Assembly (NCBI RefSeq): GCF_000737765.1 | Contig: NZ_JPRI01000010.1 | Location: forward strand, 62,001-126,000 | Reading direction: 5' to 3' | Source: Chryseobacterium vrystaatense | Lineage (GTDB): Bacteria; Bacteroidota; Bacteroidia; Flavobacteriales; Weeksellaceae | DNA: 64,000 nucleotides | Shown here: piece by piece, positions 17,312-26,600 of the stretch | How positions within the stretch are numbered: the stretch's first letter is position 1 | Layout of the letters: each line of letters opens with the position of its first letter | The notes under the pieces: generated by a model | Seen by the model: only the letters and a program-made list of their open reading frames with translations | Databases searched by the model: none | What the model was told of the DNA's origin: nothing | Translations under genes and position numbers: made by a program

Positions 17312-18265
17312 ATGAGTTGGTTTAAAAATATTTTCAAAAAAGAAGAAAAGGAAACTTTAGATAAAGGCCTGGAGAAATCCAGCCAGGGTTTCTTTGAAAA
17401 AATGACGAAGGCCGTAGTCGGTAAAAGCAAAGTAGATGATGAAGTACTGGATAACCTGGAAGAAATACTTATTGCATCTGACGTCGGCGCATCCACGACC
17501 ATCAAGATTATAGAAAGAATTGAAGAACGTGTTGCCCGTGATAAATATGTCGGTGTAAGTGAACTGGATGATATTCTTCGTGAAGAAATCTCCGGACTGC
17601 TTCTTGAAAATCCTCATGCAGGAACAGGAAATATAGACACATCGAAAAAGCCTTACGTTATTATGGTCGTTGGGGTAAACGGAGTAGGAAAAACAACGAC
17701 TATCGGAAAACTGGCTCACCAGTTCAAGTCCGAAGGCCGAAAGGTTGTATTGGGTGCAGCAGATACCTTCAGAGCGGCGGCAGTAGACCAGTTGGTCATC
17801 TGGAGCGAAAGAGTCGGTGTTCCTATCGTTAAACAGGACATGGGCTCAGACCCGGCTTCTGTAGCTTTTGATACGGTACAGAGTGCTGTTGCACAGAATG
17901 CCGATGTTGTGATCATCGATACAGCAGGAAGACTTCATAATAAAATCAACCTGATGAACGAGCTTTCCAAGATCAAGAGAGTTATGCAAAAGGTTATTCC
18001 TGATGCTCCTCATGAGATCCTTCTCGTTCTTGACGGTTCTACAGGGCAGAATGCATTTGAGCAGGCAAAACAGTTTACAGCAGCTACAGAAGTGAATGCA
18101 TTGGCAGTCACAAAACTGGATGGCACAGCTAAAGGCGGTGTTGTTATAGGTATATCTGATCAGTTCCAGATTCCGGTAAAATATATTGGAGTAGGCGAAA
18201 AGATGCAGGACCTTCAACTTTTCAATGGTACGGAATTTGTAGATTCATTTTTCAAGAAAAGATGA
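17312..18265 (+). CDS. ftsY: signal recognition particle receptor FtsY
   Basis: FtsY is the membrane-associated GTPase that docks SRP-ribosome complexes for co-translational protein insertion. The 317-residue protein has a short N-terminal region and a helical N domain at about 25-105. The G domain follows with GVNGVGKTTT at 121-130, GAADTFRAAAVDQL, DTAGRLHNK and TKLDGTAKGGV. It lacks the long acidic A domain of E. coli FtsY, which is common in this phylum. Confidence 0.96.
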   Translation: MSWFKNIFKKEEKETLDKGLEKSSQGFFEKMTKAVVGKSKVDDEVLDNLEEILIASDVGASTTIKIIERIEERVARDKYVGVSELDDILREEISGLLLENPHAGTGNIDTSKKPYVIMVVGVNGVGKTTTIGKLAHQFKSEGRKVVLGAADTFRAAAVDQLVIWSERVGVPIVKQDMGSDPASVAFDTVQSAVAQNADVVIIDTAGRLHNKINLMNELSKIKRVMQKVIPDAPHEILLVLDGSTGQNAFEQAKQFTAATEVNALAVTKLDGTAKGGVVIGISDQFQIPVKYIGVGEKMQDLQLFNGTEFVDSFFKKR

Positions 18266-18336
18266 TTTACATCATGTTTTCCCTTAACTTAGTAAAACAA
18301 ATCAATAAATATTAACACTTTAAAAAATTTGCAACT

Positions 18337-18597
18337 ATGGGAATTTTAACATGGATTATTTTCGGACTATTAGCGGGAGCAATCGCAAAAATGATTATGC
18401 CGGGTAACCAGGGAGGCGGCTGGCTGATCACCATTATATTGGGAATCATAGGCGCTTTCGTAGGCGGTGCAATTGGAGTTTACGTTCTTCATTGGGGAGA
18501 TGTTACTTCATTCTGGAATCCTAGAAGCTGGATTCTGGCTATCGGAGGAGCTTTAATCGTCCTCTGGATCTACGGAATGGCTACTAGGAAAAGCTAA
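18337..18597 (+). CDS. GlsB/YeaQ/YmgE family small membrane protein
   Basis: The 86-residue product has three hydrophobic helices and the family pattern WIIFGLLAGAIAKMIMPG, then GGGWLITIILGIIGAFVGG, with many small residues. The Pfam name is transglycosylase-associated protein. Members are small inner-membrane proteins often induced by envelope or general stress, and the biochemical role is not known. It is a single gene followed by a strong terminator. Confidence 0.9.
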   Translation: MGILTWIIFGLLAGAIAKMIMPGNQGGGWLITIILGIIGAFVGGAIGVYVLHWGDVTSFWNPRSWILAIGGALIVLWIYGMATRKS

Positions 18598-18615
18598 CCC
18601 TGGCAGATAAAAAAT

Positions 18616-18651
18616 AAAATCCCGGAACTGAATTCAGTTCCGGGATTTTTT
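18616..18651 (+). terminator. intrinsic terminator, bidirectional
   Basis: AAAATCCCGGAACTGAA (18616-18632) is perfectly complementary to the following 17 bases (18633-18649), giving a near-continuous palindrome ending in TTTTTT. It separates the convergent glsB-like gene and sppA and can serve both. Confidence 0.85.
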
Positions 18652-18668
18652 GTACAATATAATTTAGT

Positions 18669-20423
18669 TTAGTTGATCTTAATCTGGTAAGGCATTTCCA
18701 TTTTCACTTCAGATTTTAGTTTCTCATCGGTGATCTGCTGAAGAATTTCATAGTTGGCTTTACCTATTTTATTTTTAATAATTCTTGCCGAAATATCTTC
18801 TTCGTTCAGGTCTTTAAAGATCTGCTCAAAAGGGGTCATTCTTTTAGGATAAGAAGATATGTGATAGGATTTAAGTCCTGCTTTCTGAGCTGCAAATTTC
18901 ACAGCATCATTCAGTGTACCCAATTCATCTACAAGGCCAATTTCTTTCGCACGGACACCACTCCATACTCTACCGCCTCCCACACTGTCAATCTGCTCAA
19001 AAGTCTGCTTTCTGTTTTGAGTGACAAAATGCACAAATCTTTTATAGGTTCCTTCTACACTTCTGGTGATCAGGTTTACCCCGTATGGCGTCACCCCGTT
19101 CAAAGCAGAGTAATATTGAGAGTTGGCATTGGTAGCAACAATATCTGAGCGAATTCCATTTTTGTTTGCAATATCCTTATAATAAGGTATAACTCCAAAA
19201 ACTCCAATCGATCCTGTAAGTGTATTAGGTTCTGAGTAAATCTTATCTGCTGCCATCGCAATGTAATATCCTCCTGAAGCTGCATAGTCACCAAAAGAAA
19301 CAACCAACGGTTTTTTCTTTTTCAGCTGTTGAAGTTCAAACAAAATTTCATCTGAAGCATTGGCACTCCCCCCTGGAGAGTTAATCCTGAAAACAACGGC
19401 TTTTACTTTATCATCATTCTGAAGGTCTTTGATATATTTCACATATCTCTCAGAGTTGATATCGTTATAACCATCTCCATTGTTAATTCCACCGGATGCA
19501 TACAATACTGCCACTTTCTCTCCGGACTTATCCTCATTTGCGTAAGAGCTGATATATCCTGCTAATGATACCTTATTAAGCTTCTCCTTATCTTTAAGAC
19601 TTAGTTTTGCTTTGATCATCTGATCATACTCCGTTTTCTGGATCAGTTTATCAGCAAGCTTATATTTTAACCCCAGTTCAGGAATCATTCCATATAAACT
19701 GTCAACAACTGTTCTGAACTGAGCGGTGTCTATTTTTCTCGAAACAGCCATTTTACCGGATGTACTTTTCCAGATATCATTTAAAAGAGTACTTAACTGC
19801 TCTCTATTTTCCGGAGAAATATCATTTCTTAAGAAGGGCTCTACAGCCGACTTAAATTTTCCATGTCTGATCACTTCTATACCAATACCATATTTATCAG
19901 CGAAATCTTTGAAGAACGTGACTTCCGTAGCAAGTCCTTTCAATTCTATCATTCCCGAAGGGTTAAGATAATATTGATCAGCCACCGATCCTAAATAATA
20001 TGCAGACTGTGATACCGCATTTCCATAGGCGTATACAAATTTCCCGCTCTTCTTAAAATCCTGAATTGCATTTCTAATGTCATCGATCTGCGTCATTCCT
20101 GCATGCAGGTCGTCAGCTTCAATACTTATACCTTTAATATGATCATCGGTTTTAGCTTTTTTAATCGCTTCAAGTACATCATAGAGTAATACACTTTTGG
20201 TTTTATCATTAATATTAAACAGTCCCACCTGTTCTTCGGTTGGGCTGTCTATTATATTAGTCTTTAAATTAATCGTCAGAACAGAATTGTTTTTCACTGC
20301 AACGGATTTGTCATTTCCCATGGAACTGAATACAATCATCATAATGAAAAAGACGAAAAATACGGCACATAATAGGACAATAGCCACTATATTTGCCAAT
20401 ACATTTTTAAAGAAACTTCTCAT
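18669..20423 (-). CDS. sppA: signal peptide peptidase SppA, 67-kDa type
   Basis: SppA is an inner-membrane serine protease with a Ser-Lys dyad that degrades signal peptides left after secretion. The 584-residue protein has one N-terminal membrane helix (VLANIVAIVLLCAVFFVFFI) and two tandem ClpP-like halves. The probable catalytic Lys is in GKFKSAVEPFLR in the first half. The nucleophilic Ser is in DYAASGGYYIAMAAD in the second, preceded by RINSPGGSANASDEI. The length matches the long E. coli-type form. Its start is only 20 bp from the divergent folK start. Confidence 0.94.
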   Translation of the reverse strand: MRSFFKNVLANIVAIVLLCAVFFVFFIMMIVFSSMGNDKSVAVKNNSVLTINLKTNIIDSPTEEQVGLFNINDKTKSVLLYDVLEAIKKAKTDDHIKGISIEADDLHAGMTQIDDIRNAIQDFKKSGKFVYAYGNAVSQSAYYLGSVADQYYLNPSGMIELKGLATEVTFFKDFADKYGIGIEVIRHGKFKSAVEPFLRNDISPENREQLSTLLNDIWKSTSGKMAVSRKIDTAQFRTVVDSLYGMIPELGLKYKLADKLIQKTEYDQMIKAKLSLKDKEKLNKVSLAGYISSYANEDKSGEKVAVLYASGGINNGDGYNDINSERYVKYIKDLQNDDKVKAVVFRINSPGGSANASDEILFELQQLKKKKPLVVSFGDYAASGGYYIAMAADKIYSEPNTLTGSIGVFGVIPYYKDIANKNGIRSDIVATNANSQYYSALNGVTPYGVNLITRSVEGTYKRFVHFVTQNRKQTFEQIDSVGGGRVWSGVRAKEIGLVDELGTLNDAVKFAAQKAGLKSYHISSYPKRMTPFEQIFKDLNEEDISARIIKNKIGKANYEILQQITDEKLKSEVKMEMPYQIKIN

Positions 20424-20443
20424 AAATCAATCAATTTTCTAAT

Positions 20444-20860
20444 ATGTCGCAACACAAGGCCGTTTTGTTACTGGGAAGTAACCTCGGAGATCAAAAAAAA
20501 AATGTAGAGCTTGCTTTACAGAAAATCAGTGAGGGAGGAAACGAGATATCACAAACCAGCGAATTTTTAATAACAGAACCTGTAGAATTTGTCAGTTCTA
20601 ATATTTTTTGTAATATTGCATCAATAATATTCACGCGTCTTTCGCCCATTCAACTGCTTGATTTTGTTAAAAGTATTGAAATTGAAATGGGAAGAATTAA
20701 TGATTCAAAAGTATCCGGAGGCTATAGTGATAGAATTATAGATATAGATATCATTAAATATGATGATTTGAAATTCAAATCGGAAAGATTGGAAATACCC
20801 CATCAAAAACATTTATTTGAAAGGGATTTTTCTAAAATATTATTGAAAGATTTTATCTAA
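20444..20860 (+). CDS. folK: 2-amino-4-hydroxy-6-hydroxymethyldihydropteridine pyrophosphokinase
   Basis: FolK transfers pyrophosphate from ATP to 6-hydroxymethyl-dihydropterin in folate synthesis. The 138-residue protein shows LLGSNLGDQKKNVELAL at the start, RIIDIDIIKYDDL (metal-binding Asp pair) and IPHQKHLFERDF near the end. It is somewhat shorter than E. coli FolK (159 residues) because the C-terminus is trimmed. The gene is divergent from sppA with a 20-bp gap and is followed 21 bp later by an OmpA-like gene. Confidence 0.9.
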   Translation: MSQHKAVLLLGSNLGDQKKNVELALQKISEGGNEISQTSEFLITEPVEFVSSNIFCNIASIIFTRLSPIQLLDFVKSIEIEMGRINDSKVSGGYSDRIIDIDIIKYDDLKFKSERLEIPHQKHLFERDFSKILLKDFI

Positions 20861-20881
20861 GTAAAACATAAAACATACAAT

Positions 20882-21991
20882 ATGAAATTAGGTTTATTAT
20901 TAATGGCCATACTTCCTATAGCAGCCTATGCTCAGGACAGTACCACAGTAAACTCTTCTACTGAATATCCTAATACCTTCTCCTCAGGTTCCGCTAATGT
21001 ACAACGTTTTGATAATAAAGCCAGACGATTCAACGACTGGTCTATTTCCGTTGGTGGGGGTGCTGCTTTTATGGCGCATTCTGATTTAACCTCTTTTTAT
21101 GATAAAAAGGTTAATTGGGGGTATAATGCTTATGTAAGTATTGACAAGCAGATTTCACATGTTTTTGGACTAAGCCTTATCTATCAGAGAGGTGAAACAA
21201 AACAGAAAGCGAGGCTTGACGGTGCAGCAGGCAATTTGGCAGGAGTAGGTACAGCAACAACTAAGTATGATCAGCTGGCCTTAATGGGAGATGTGAACTT
21301 TTCCAATCTTTTGAGAAGAGTAGACAACCATTCTCCTTACAGATGGGCATTCCATGGTTATGCAGGAATTGGATTTCAAGGGTACAATACGTCGTTACAT
21401 GACGCTAATGAGTTCAGATGGAGCGACAGCCCCAAAAGAGTTCCTTTGTTTATCAAACAGGATTTTGACATCAACTCTCTATTCTATCAGTTTGGTGTAG
21501 GATTGAAATACAACGTTTCCAGGCTGATTGATATCGAAGCCAGAACAATGTATATCATTAGTGGTGATGATGAATTTGATGGTGGCGGATGGGCTGATGC
21601 CAACAACTATGATCCCGCTACAGCTGGTTCAAAGTATAATATGATCAGTGATTCAAGATCTGATAATGCATGGACAGTGAACTTAGGACTGACATTTAAA
21701 CTAGGAAAACAATTATCTCACCTAACGTGGCATGATCCGCTTCAGGAAGCCTATTACAGAACAAGCGTTTTAGAAAATGCATCTCAAGATCTTGTTGTAT
21801 GTGAAAAAGGCGACGCTGATAATGACGGTGTATGCGATGACTGGGACAGACAGCTAGATACTCCTGCAGGTGCAAGAGTGGATGGTGCCGGTGTTGCTTT
21901 AGATATGGACCTTGACGGTGTTATAGATTTGTACGACAAGTGCGTAACCGTTCCGGGACCTGTTGAAAACAACGGATGCCCTACAAAATAA
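20882..21991 (+). CDS. outer-membrane barrel with thrombospondin type 3-like repeats, OmpA C-terminal domain absent
   Basis: This 369-residue paralogue of the next gene has a signal peptide (ending AAYAQ), an N-terminal beta-barrel at about 20-285, and acidic Ca-binding TSP3-like repeats (KGDADNDGVCDDWDRQLD, LDMDLDGVIDLYDKC). It stops at VPGPVENNGCPTK, exactly where the neighbour continues into its OmpA peptidoglycan-binding domain. The clean end and intact barrel suggest a functional shortened form rather than a recent frameshift. No remnant of the OmpA domain is in the 67-bp gap. It probably sits in the outer membrane without anchoring to the wall. Confidence 0.85.
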   Translation: MKLGLLLMAILPIAAYAQDSTTVNSSTEYPNTFSSGSANVQRFDNKARRFNDWSISVGGGAAFMAHSDLTSFYDKKVNWGYNAYVSIDKQISHVFGLSLIYQRGETKQKARLDGAAGNLAGVGTATTKYDQLALMGDVNFSNLLRRVDNHSPYRWAFHGYAGIGFQGYNTSLHDANEFRWSDSPKRVPLFIKQDFDINSLFYQFGVGLKYNVSRLIDIEARTMYIISGDDEFDGGGWADANNYDPATAGSKYNMISDSRSDNAWTVNLGLTFKLGKQLSHLTWHDPLQEAYYRTSVLENASQDLVVCEKGDADNDGVCDDWDRQLDTPAGARVDGAGVALDMDLDGVIDLYDKCVTVPGPVENNGCPTK

Positions 21992-21992
21992 T

Positions 21993-22016
21993 AAAACAGT
22001 GAGTACAACTGTTTTT
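21993..22016 (+). terminator. weak terminator-like hairpin between the tandem OmpA-type genes
   Basis: AAAACAGT (21993-22000) pairs with ACTGTTTT (22008-22015) followed by T. It could partly terminate the first gene or set the ratio of the two products. Confidence 0.5.
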
Positions 22017-22058
22017 ATAAAAAATAAATCATTTAATTAACTAAATAAAAAATACACT

Positions 22059-23495
22059 ATGAAATTAAGTTTAGCAATTGTAGCATTAGCAATGGCCATT
22101 CCAGCCGCCAGCTATGCGCAAGACTCAACGGCAGTTTCAAACGGAGAATATCCGAACACCTTTTCTTCCGGTTCTGCCAACGTTTCCCCGTTCACCAATA
22201 GTTCAAAAAGGTTTAATGACTGGTCTATTTCAGCCGGTGCCGGTGTGCCCCTGATCCAGTCTGCAGACATGACTTCTATCAAAAATGGTAACGGTAAGAA
22301 TCTTTTCGGATACTCTGCCTATGTAAGTATCGATAAAGCAATCACACATGCTTTCGGTTTAAAATTACAATATGACAGAGGTGAAACAAGACAGGGATTC
22401 TTTAATACTAAAGATGCTGCACCAGATGCAACAGCTATAGCAGGAAGAACTCAGTATGATGCAATCTCTTTATTAGGAGATATCAACTTCTCTAATCTTT
22501 TGAGAAGAGTGGATAACCATTCTCCTTACAGATGGGCATTGCACGGTTACGCAGGTATTGGTACGATAGCTTACAAAGCTTACCAGAAAGATATTAACGG
22601 ACAGAGATTGGCTACAGAAATCAAACCGTTCAAATTAGGATCATTATTTATGCAGGCAGGTGCCGGTTTAAAATATAAGATCAACAGAAGAATTGATCTT
22701 GAAGGAAGATTGATGTATGTAGTAACCGGTGATGATGAATTCGATGGCGGTGGTGACAAATACAGTACTATCAACAGACGTGAAGAGCAGGTATCTGATA
22801 ACTTCTTCAACGCAACGTTAGGTATTTCACTGAAACTAGGAAAACATGAGTCTCACTTAATGTGGCATGACCCGCTTCAGGAAATCTATTACAAACTTGA
22901 TGTTTTGGCTAACAAAAACCAGGATATTGAAGTATGTAAAAAAGGAGATGCTGATAACGATGGAGTTTGTGACGATTGGGACAGACAGCTTGATACTCCT
23001 GCAGGTGCAAGAGTGGATGGTGCTGGTGTTGCTCTTGATACTGACCTTGACGGTGTAATTGATCTTTACGATAAGTGTGTAACTGTTCCCGGACCTGTTG
23101 AAAACAATGGATGTCCTACAACAACTACAGGACCTGTAGTAGAAACAGAAACTAAGCTTGAAGGAATTGAGTTTGATTTAAATTCTGACAGAATTTTACC
23201 TTCAAACACTCCAATCCTAAACAACGCTGTAAACTATATCAACTCTTCAACGGGTTCTTACAGTGTAGTTGGTGCTACAGATACAAGAGGTACTGATGCT
23301 TACAATCAGAAACTTTCTGAAAGAAGAGCAAATAACGTGAAGAGCTACTTAATCAAAAACGGAGTTCAGTCTGGAAAAATAAACGCAGTAGGAAAAGGTG
23401 AAAAAGACCTTAAATATCCTGAGTGTGAACCAGCTACTAAATGCCCTGAATGGAAAAACAGAGCAAACAGAAGAGTATACTTCGAAGCGAAATAA
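22059..23495 (+). CDS. OmpA-family outer-membrane protein
   Basis: The 478-residue protein has a signal peptide ending ASYAQ, a barrel related to the preceding gene (PNTFSSGSANV, RFNDWSIS, NFSNLLRRVDNHSPYRWA), TSP3-like calcium repeats and a C-terminal OmpA domain at about 365-478. That domain has IEFDLNSDRILPSNTPIL, VVGATDTRGTDAYNQKLSER, RRANNVKSYLI and NRRVYFEAK, which should bind peptidoglycan non-covalently. It is likely a major outer-membrane structural protein. A strong terminator follows. Confidence 0.93.
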   Translation: MKLSLAIVALAMAIPAASYAQDSTAVSNGEYPNTFSSGSANVSPFTNSSKRFNDWSISAGAGVPLIQSADMTSIKNGNGKNLFGYSAYVSIDKAITHAFGLKLQYDRGETRQGFFNTKDAAPDATAIAGRTQYDAISLLGDINFSNLLRRVDNHSPYRWALHGYAGIGTIAYKAYQKDINGQRLATEIKPFKLGSLFMQAGAGLKYKINRRIDLEGRLMYVVTGDDEFDGGGDKYSTINRREEQVSDNFFNATLGISLKLGKHESHLMWHDPLQEIYYKLDVLANKNQDIEVCKKGDADNDGVCDDWDRQLDTPAGARVDGAGVALDTDLDGVIDLYDKCVTVPGPVENNGCPTTTTGPVVETETKLEGIEFDLNSDRILPSNTPILNNAVNYINSSTGSYSVVGATDTRGTDAYNQKLSERRANNVKSYLIKNGVQSGKINAVGKGEKDLKYPECEPATKCPEWKNRANRRVYFEAK

Positions 23496-23517
23496 TAAAA
23501 TTATAAGCTATTATATT

Positions 23518-23545
23518 AAAGCCGTGCCTTGCACGGCTTTTTTTG
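23518..23545 (+). terminator. intrinsic terminator after the OmpA-family gene
   Basis: AAAGCCGTGC (23518-23527), a 3-base loop, then GCACGGCTTT (23531-23540) and further T residues. It is GC-rich and well formed. Confidence 0.9.
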
Positions 23546-23572
23546 TTGTAATACTTTTATTACTTTTACCCT

Positions 23573-25480
23573 ATGATTTCTCAGCAGGATTTCCAAAAGT
23601 TAAAATTTGATACCCTAAAATATTTTTGGGGTTATGACAGTTTCAGAGATTCTCAGGAAGAAATCATCAATGCTGTTATCAATGAAAAAGACACTCTTGT
23701 CCTTTTGCCTACTGGTGCCGGGAAATCACTTTGCTATCAGCTTCCAGCTTTATTGAAGGAAGGAACCTGTCTGGTCATTTCACCACTTCTTGCCCTGATG
23801 AAAGATCAGGTAAGCCAGCTGAAAAACCGGGGCATCGAGGCAGATTATCTTTCTTCAGAACTTGACGAATATGATGCAGAAGCAGTTTATGACCGCTGTA
23901 AAGACGGACTTACCAAACTATTGTACGTATCCCCTGAAAGATTAACCAACAACCAGTTTCTCCAGAATATTGAAGAAATCCAACTGTCCTTTATTGCGGT
24001 AGATGAAGCTCACTGTATCTCTGAATGGGGACAGGATTTCCGCCCAAGTTATCAGAATATTAAAGAATTCAGGAAAAATAACCCTAAGATTCCATGTCTC
24101 GCTTTAACTGCTACTGCAACCCCAAAAGTATTGGAAGAAATTAAAAATAAACTGGAACTGAAAAAACCGTTTATTTTCCAAAAAAGCTTTAAAAGAGAGA
24201 ATATCCGGATTTTTATGGATGAAGTTTCAGATAAATTTCAACGGGTTTTTGATATTTTAAAACACAATACTGATTCCGGAATTGTCTATGTAAGAACCAG
24301 AAAAGACGCTGAAATACTGGCAGAGTTTCTCAAAAAAAATCAGGTCAATAATGTAGATTACTTTCATGCCGGTTTAACAACGAAAGAGAAAAATGCTAAG
24401 CAGTCTCTATGGAATAACAGCGACAATCATGTCCTTATTTCAACAAATGCCTTTGGTATGGGGATTGACAAAGATAATGTACGCTTTGTAATCCACTATT
24501 CTCCCGCACCTTCACTGGAAAACTTTTATCAGGAAATAGGAAGAGCAGGCAGAGATGGAAAAGACAGTTTTGCATTTCTCCTCTGGAACAAACAAGAAAT
24601 ACTTAATTTTGATGAGATCCTTAAAAATCAGATTCCCAACAAAGCTGAATTTTTAAAGATCATTACCTACCTCTACTCTATTTTTCAGGTAGCAGAATAT
24701 GAACTCCCGGAAAAAGTTTTTCAGCTAAATATCCAGGGAATTCAAAATTTTACCAGACTGTCAAAAGCAAAAATCAGCAATGTTCTTAATTTTCTGCACA
24801 ATCAGGAGATTATCTATCACAACGACAACAAAAGCCTGTCTTCACTGGAGCTTCTCTTCAATGCTGAGGATATAGACCAGCTGCCACAGAAAGACGCTTA
24901 TTTCATAGAGCTTCTGCTTCGTACCATATCAGGAATCACTACTCATAAGGTAATGTTCAGCGAACAGCAAGTAAGCAATAAAATCGGGGTAAGTATGCCT
25001 CTAATCAAAGAACGTTTGAAAGAACTTCAGCAGAAAAATTATCTGGAATATGTAGACGGCGCTTTATCAAGCATCAAGTTTCTGAAGCCTCGTGATGAAA
25101 GGGTGATCAATTCAGCCTATTGGAAACTTTTTGAACACATTCAAAAAAATAAAATTCAGAAATGGGAAGAGATCAAATTTTTCATAGAGAATAATGAGTA
25201 CTGTAAAATGAAACTCATCCTCGCTTACTTTGGTGAAAAAAACACTAAGAATTGTGGACAATGTTCAGTCTGCGAAAAGAATAAACAGTCTATTTTCGGA
25301 AAAAACATTTCTCAGCAGATCATTAATCTACTGGCTAAAAAGCCCTCTACGATTGAAGACCTGTCGGTACAGCTCAACTATCATTCTAAAAACAATATCT
25401 TAGAAAACCTCATCTTTCTTTTGGATGCAGGAAAAGTAAAGATGCTGAATTTTAGGACGTATGCCTTGAATAATGAGTGA
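23573..25480 (+). CDS. recQ: ATP-dependent DNA helicase RecQ
   Basis: RecQ is a 3'-5' superfamily 2 helicase in recombination and repair. The 635-residue protein has the RecQ motif 0 (YFWGYDSFRDSQEEII), Walker A PTGAGKS at 46-52, DEAH at 144-147 within VDEAHCISEWGQDFRPSY, LTATATP, STNAFGMGIDK and QEIGRAGRDG. The RQC zinc site is partly visible (YCKMKLILAYFGE, then CGQCSVC). No clear HRDC domain follows; the last ~60 residues form a small winged-helix-like end. Confidence 0.93.
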   Translation: MISQQDFQKLKFDTLKYFWGYDSFRDSQEEIINAVINEKDTLVLLPTGAGKSLCYQLPALLKEGTCLVISPLLALMKDQVSQLKNRGIEADYLSSELDEYDAEAVYDRCKDGLTKLLYVSPERLTNNQFLQNIEEIQLSFIAVDEAHCISEWGQDFRPSYQNIKEFRKNNPKIPCLALTATATPKVLEEIKNKLELKKPFIFQKSFKRENIRIFMDEVSDKFQRVFDILKHNTDSGIVYVRTRKDAEILAEFLKKNQVNNVDYFHAGLTTKEKNAKQSLWNNSDNHVLISTNAFGMGIDKDNVRFVIHYSPAPSLENFYQEIGRAGRDGKDSFAFLLWNKQEILNFDEILKNQIPNKAEFLKIITYLYSIFQVAEYELPEKVFQLNIQGIQNFTRLSKAKISNVLNFLHNQEIIYHNDNKSLSSLELLFNAEDIDQLPQKDAYFIELLLRTISGITTHKVMFSEQQVSNKIGVSMPLIKERLKELQQKNYLEYVDGALSSIKFLKPRDERVINSAYWKLFEHIQKNKIQKWEEIKFFIENNEYCKMKLILAYFGEKNTKNCGQCSVCEKNKQSIFGKNISQQIINLLAKKPSTIEDLSVQLNYHSKNNILENLIFLLDAGKVKMLNFRTYALNNE

Positions 25481-25643
25481 TTTTTAGTAGGCCAATCATT
25501 ACTTTAGGTATCAGGTGACAGACATCAGACTTCAGATTGTTACATTTATAGTCAATCAGCAACTACATTTCAAACTCACACCGCAAAACACGAATCATAC
25601 AAACTCTCGAACCTGTACCCTTCCATCTTTACCCGCAAACCCT

Positions 25644-25651
25644 TATCTTTG
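25644..25651 (+). promoter_or_regulatory. putative -7 element TATCTTTG
   Basis: It matches TAnnTTTG, only 4 bp before the fmt ATG, so a transcript from it would be leaderless or nearly so. No -33 TTG is seen at the right distance. Confidence 0.3.
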
Positions 25652-25655
25652 TCCT

Positions 25656-26600
25656 ATGAAATCATTGAAAGTCGTTTTTTTAGGAACTCCGGAATTTGCA
25701 AAAACTTCTTTGGAGGCTATCCATCAGTCAAAACATGAAGTAGTAGGGGTTGTCACCGTTGCAGATAAGGCCAGTGGGCGTGGTCAGAAGATCAATCAGT
25801 CTCCTGTAAAAGTGTATGCAGCAGAAAACAACATTCCTGTTTTTCAGCCTGAAAAACTGAGAAATCCTGAATTTTTAGAAGAACTGAGAAAACTTGATGC
25901 AGATGTTTTTGTAGTGGTCGCATTCAGAATGATGCCAAAAGTACTTTTTGAAATGCCCAAAATGGGAACTTTCAATCTTCATGCTTCACTCCTTCCAGAT
26001 TACAGAGGGGCGGCTCCCATTAATTATGCAGTAATCAATGGTGAGGAGAAAACCGGTGCTACAACATTTTTTATCAATGAAAAAATTGATGAGGGAAACA
26101 TTCTTCTTCAGGAAGAGCTTGAAGTTCTACCGGATGAGAATGCAGGAAGCCTTCACGACAGATTAATGGAAATGGGTTCAAAACTGGTTGTAAAAACTCT
26201 TGACGGTTTAGCTGAAAATTCCATTATCGAGAAACCTCAGCCTCATGTAGAGCATCCTAAAAATGCTTACAAAATATTTAAAGAAGATACCAGAATCAAC
26301 TGGAAAGTTCCTTCAAAGACCGTTCACCAGTTCATCCTTGGAATGTCACCTTATCCGGCAGCCTTCACCACTATAAAAATCGGAGAAGACGAAAAAGGAT
26401 TGAAAATCTTCGCTGGAAAATTTGAAATCACAGATCACGGAAAGACTTCGGGAACTTTGGATATTTCTAAGCACGAATTCAAAATCTATACGGAAGATGG
26501 TGCTTATTTCCCACAAGAGCTTCAGCTTGAAGGAAAAAAAAGAATGACCGTGAAAGATTTCCTGAATGGATTTAGAAATTTTGAAGATATCAGTTTTTAG
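25656..26600 (+). CDS. fmt: methionyl-tRNA formyltransferase
   Basis: Fmt formylates initiator Met-tRNA using 10-formyl-THF. I choose the ATG at 25656 (314 residues) because the family begins with VVFLGTPEFA; an upstream GTG would add 47 residues of non-conserved sequence. The catalytic region shows FNLHASLLPDYRGAAPINYA with the Asn-His pair, then GATTFFINEKIDEGNIL. The C-terminal tRNA-binding domain (INWKVPSKTVHQFILGMSPY) is present. Its stop overlaps the convergent Crp/Fnr gene by four bases. Confidence 0.96.
   Translation: MKSLKVVFLGTPEFAKTSLEAIHQSKHEVVGVVTVADKASGRGQKINQSPVKVYAAENNIPVFQPEKLRNPEFLEELRKLDADVFVVVAFRMMPKVLFEMPKMGTFNLHASLLPDYRGAAPINYAVINGEEKTGATTFFINEKIDEGNILLQEELEVLPDENAGSLHDRLMEMGSKLVVKTLDGLAENSIIEKPQPHVEHPKNAYKIFKEDTRINWKVPSKTVHQFILGMSPYPAAFTTIKIGEDEKGLKIFAGKFEITDHGKTSGTLDISKHEFKIYTEDGAYFPQELQLEGKKRMTVKDFLNGFRNFEDISF

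Noticed and set aside
25515..25655. N-terminal extension of fmt from a GTG
   Set aside because: The 47 added residues are spacer-like, while the internal ATG gives the exact family start.
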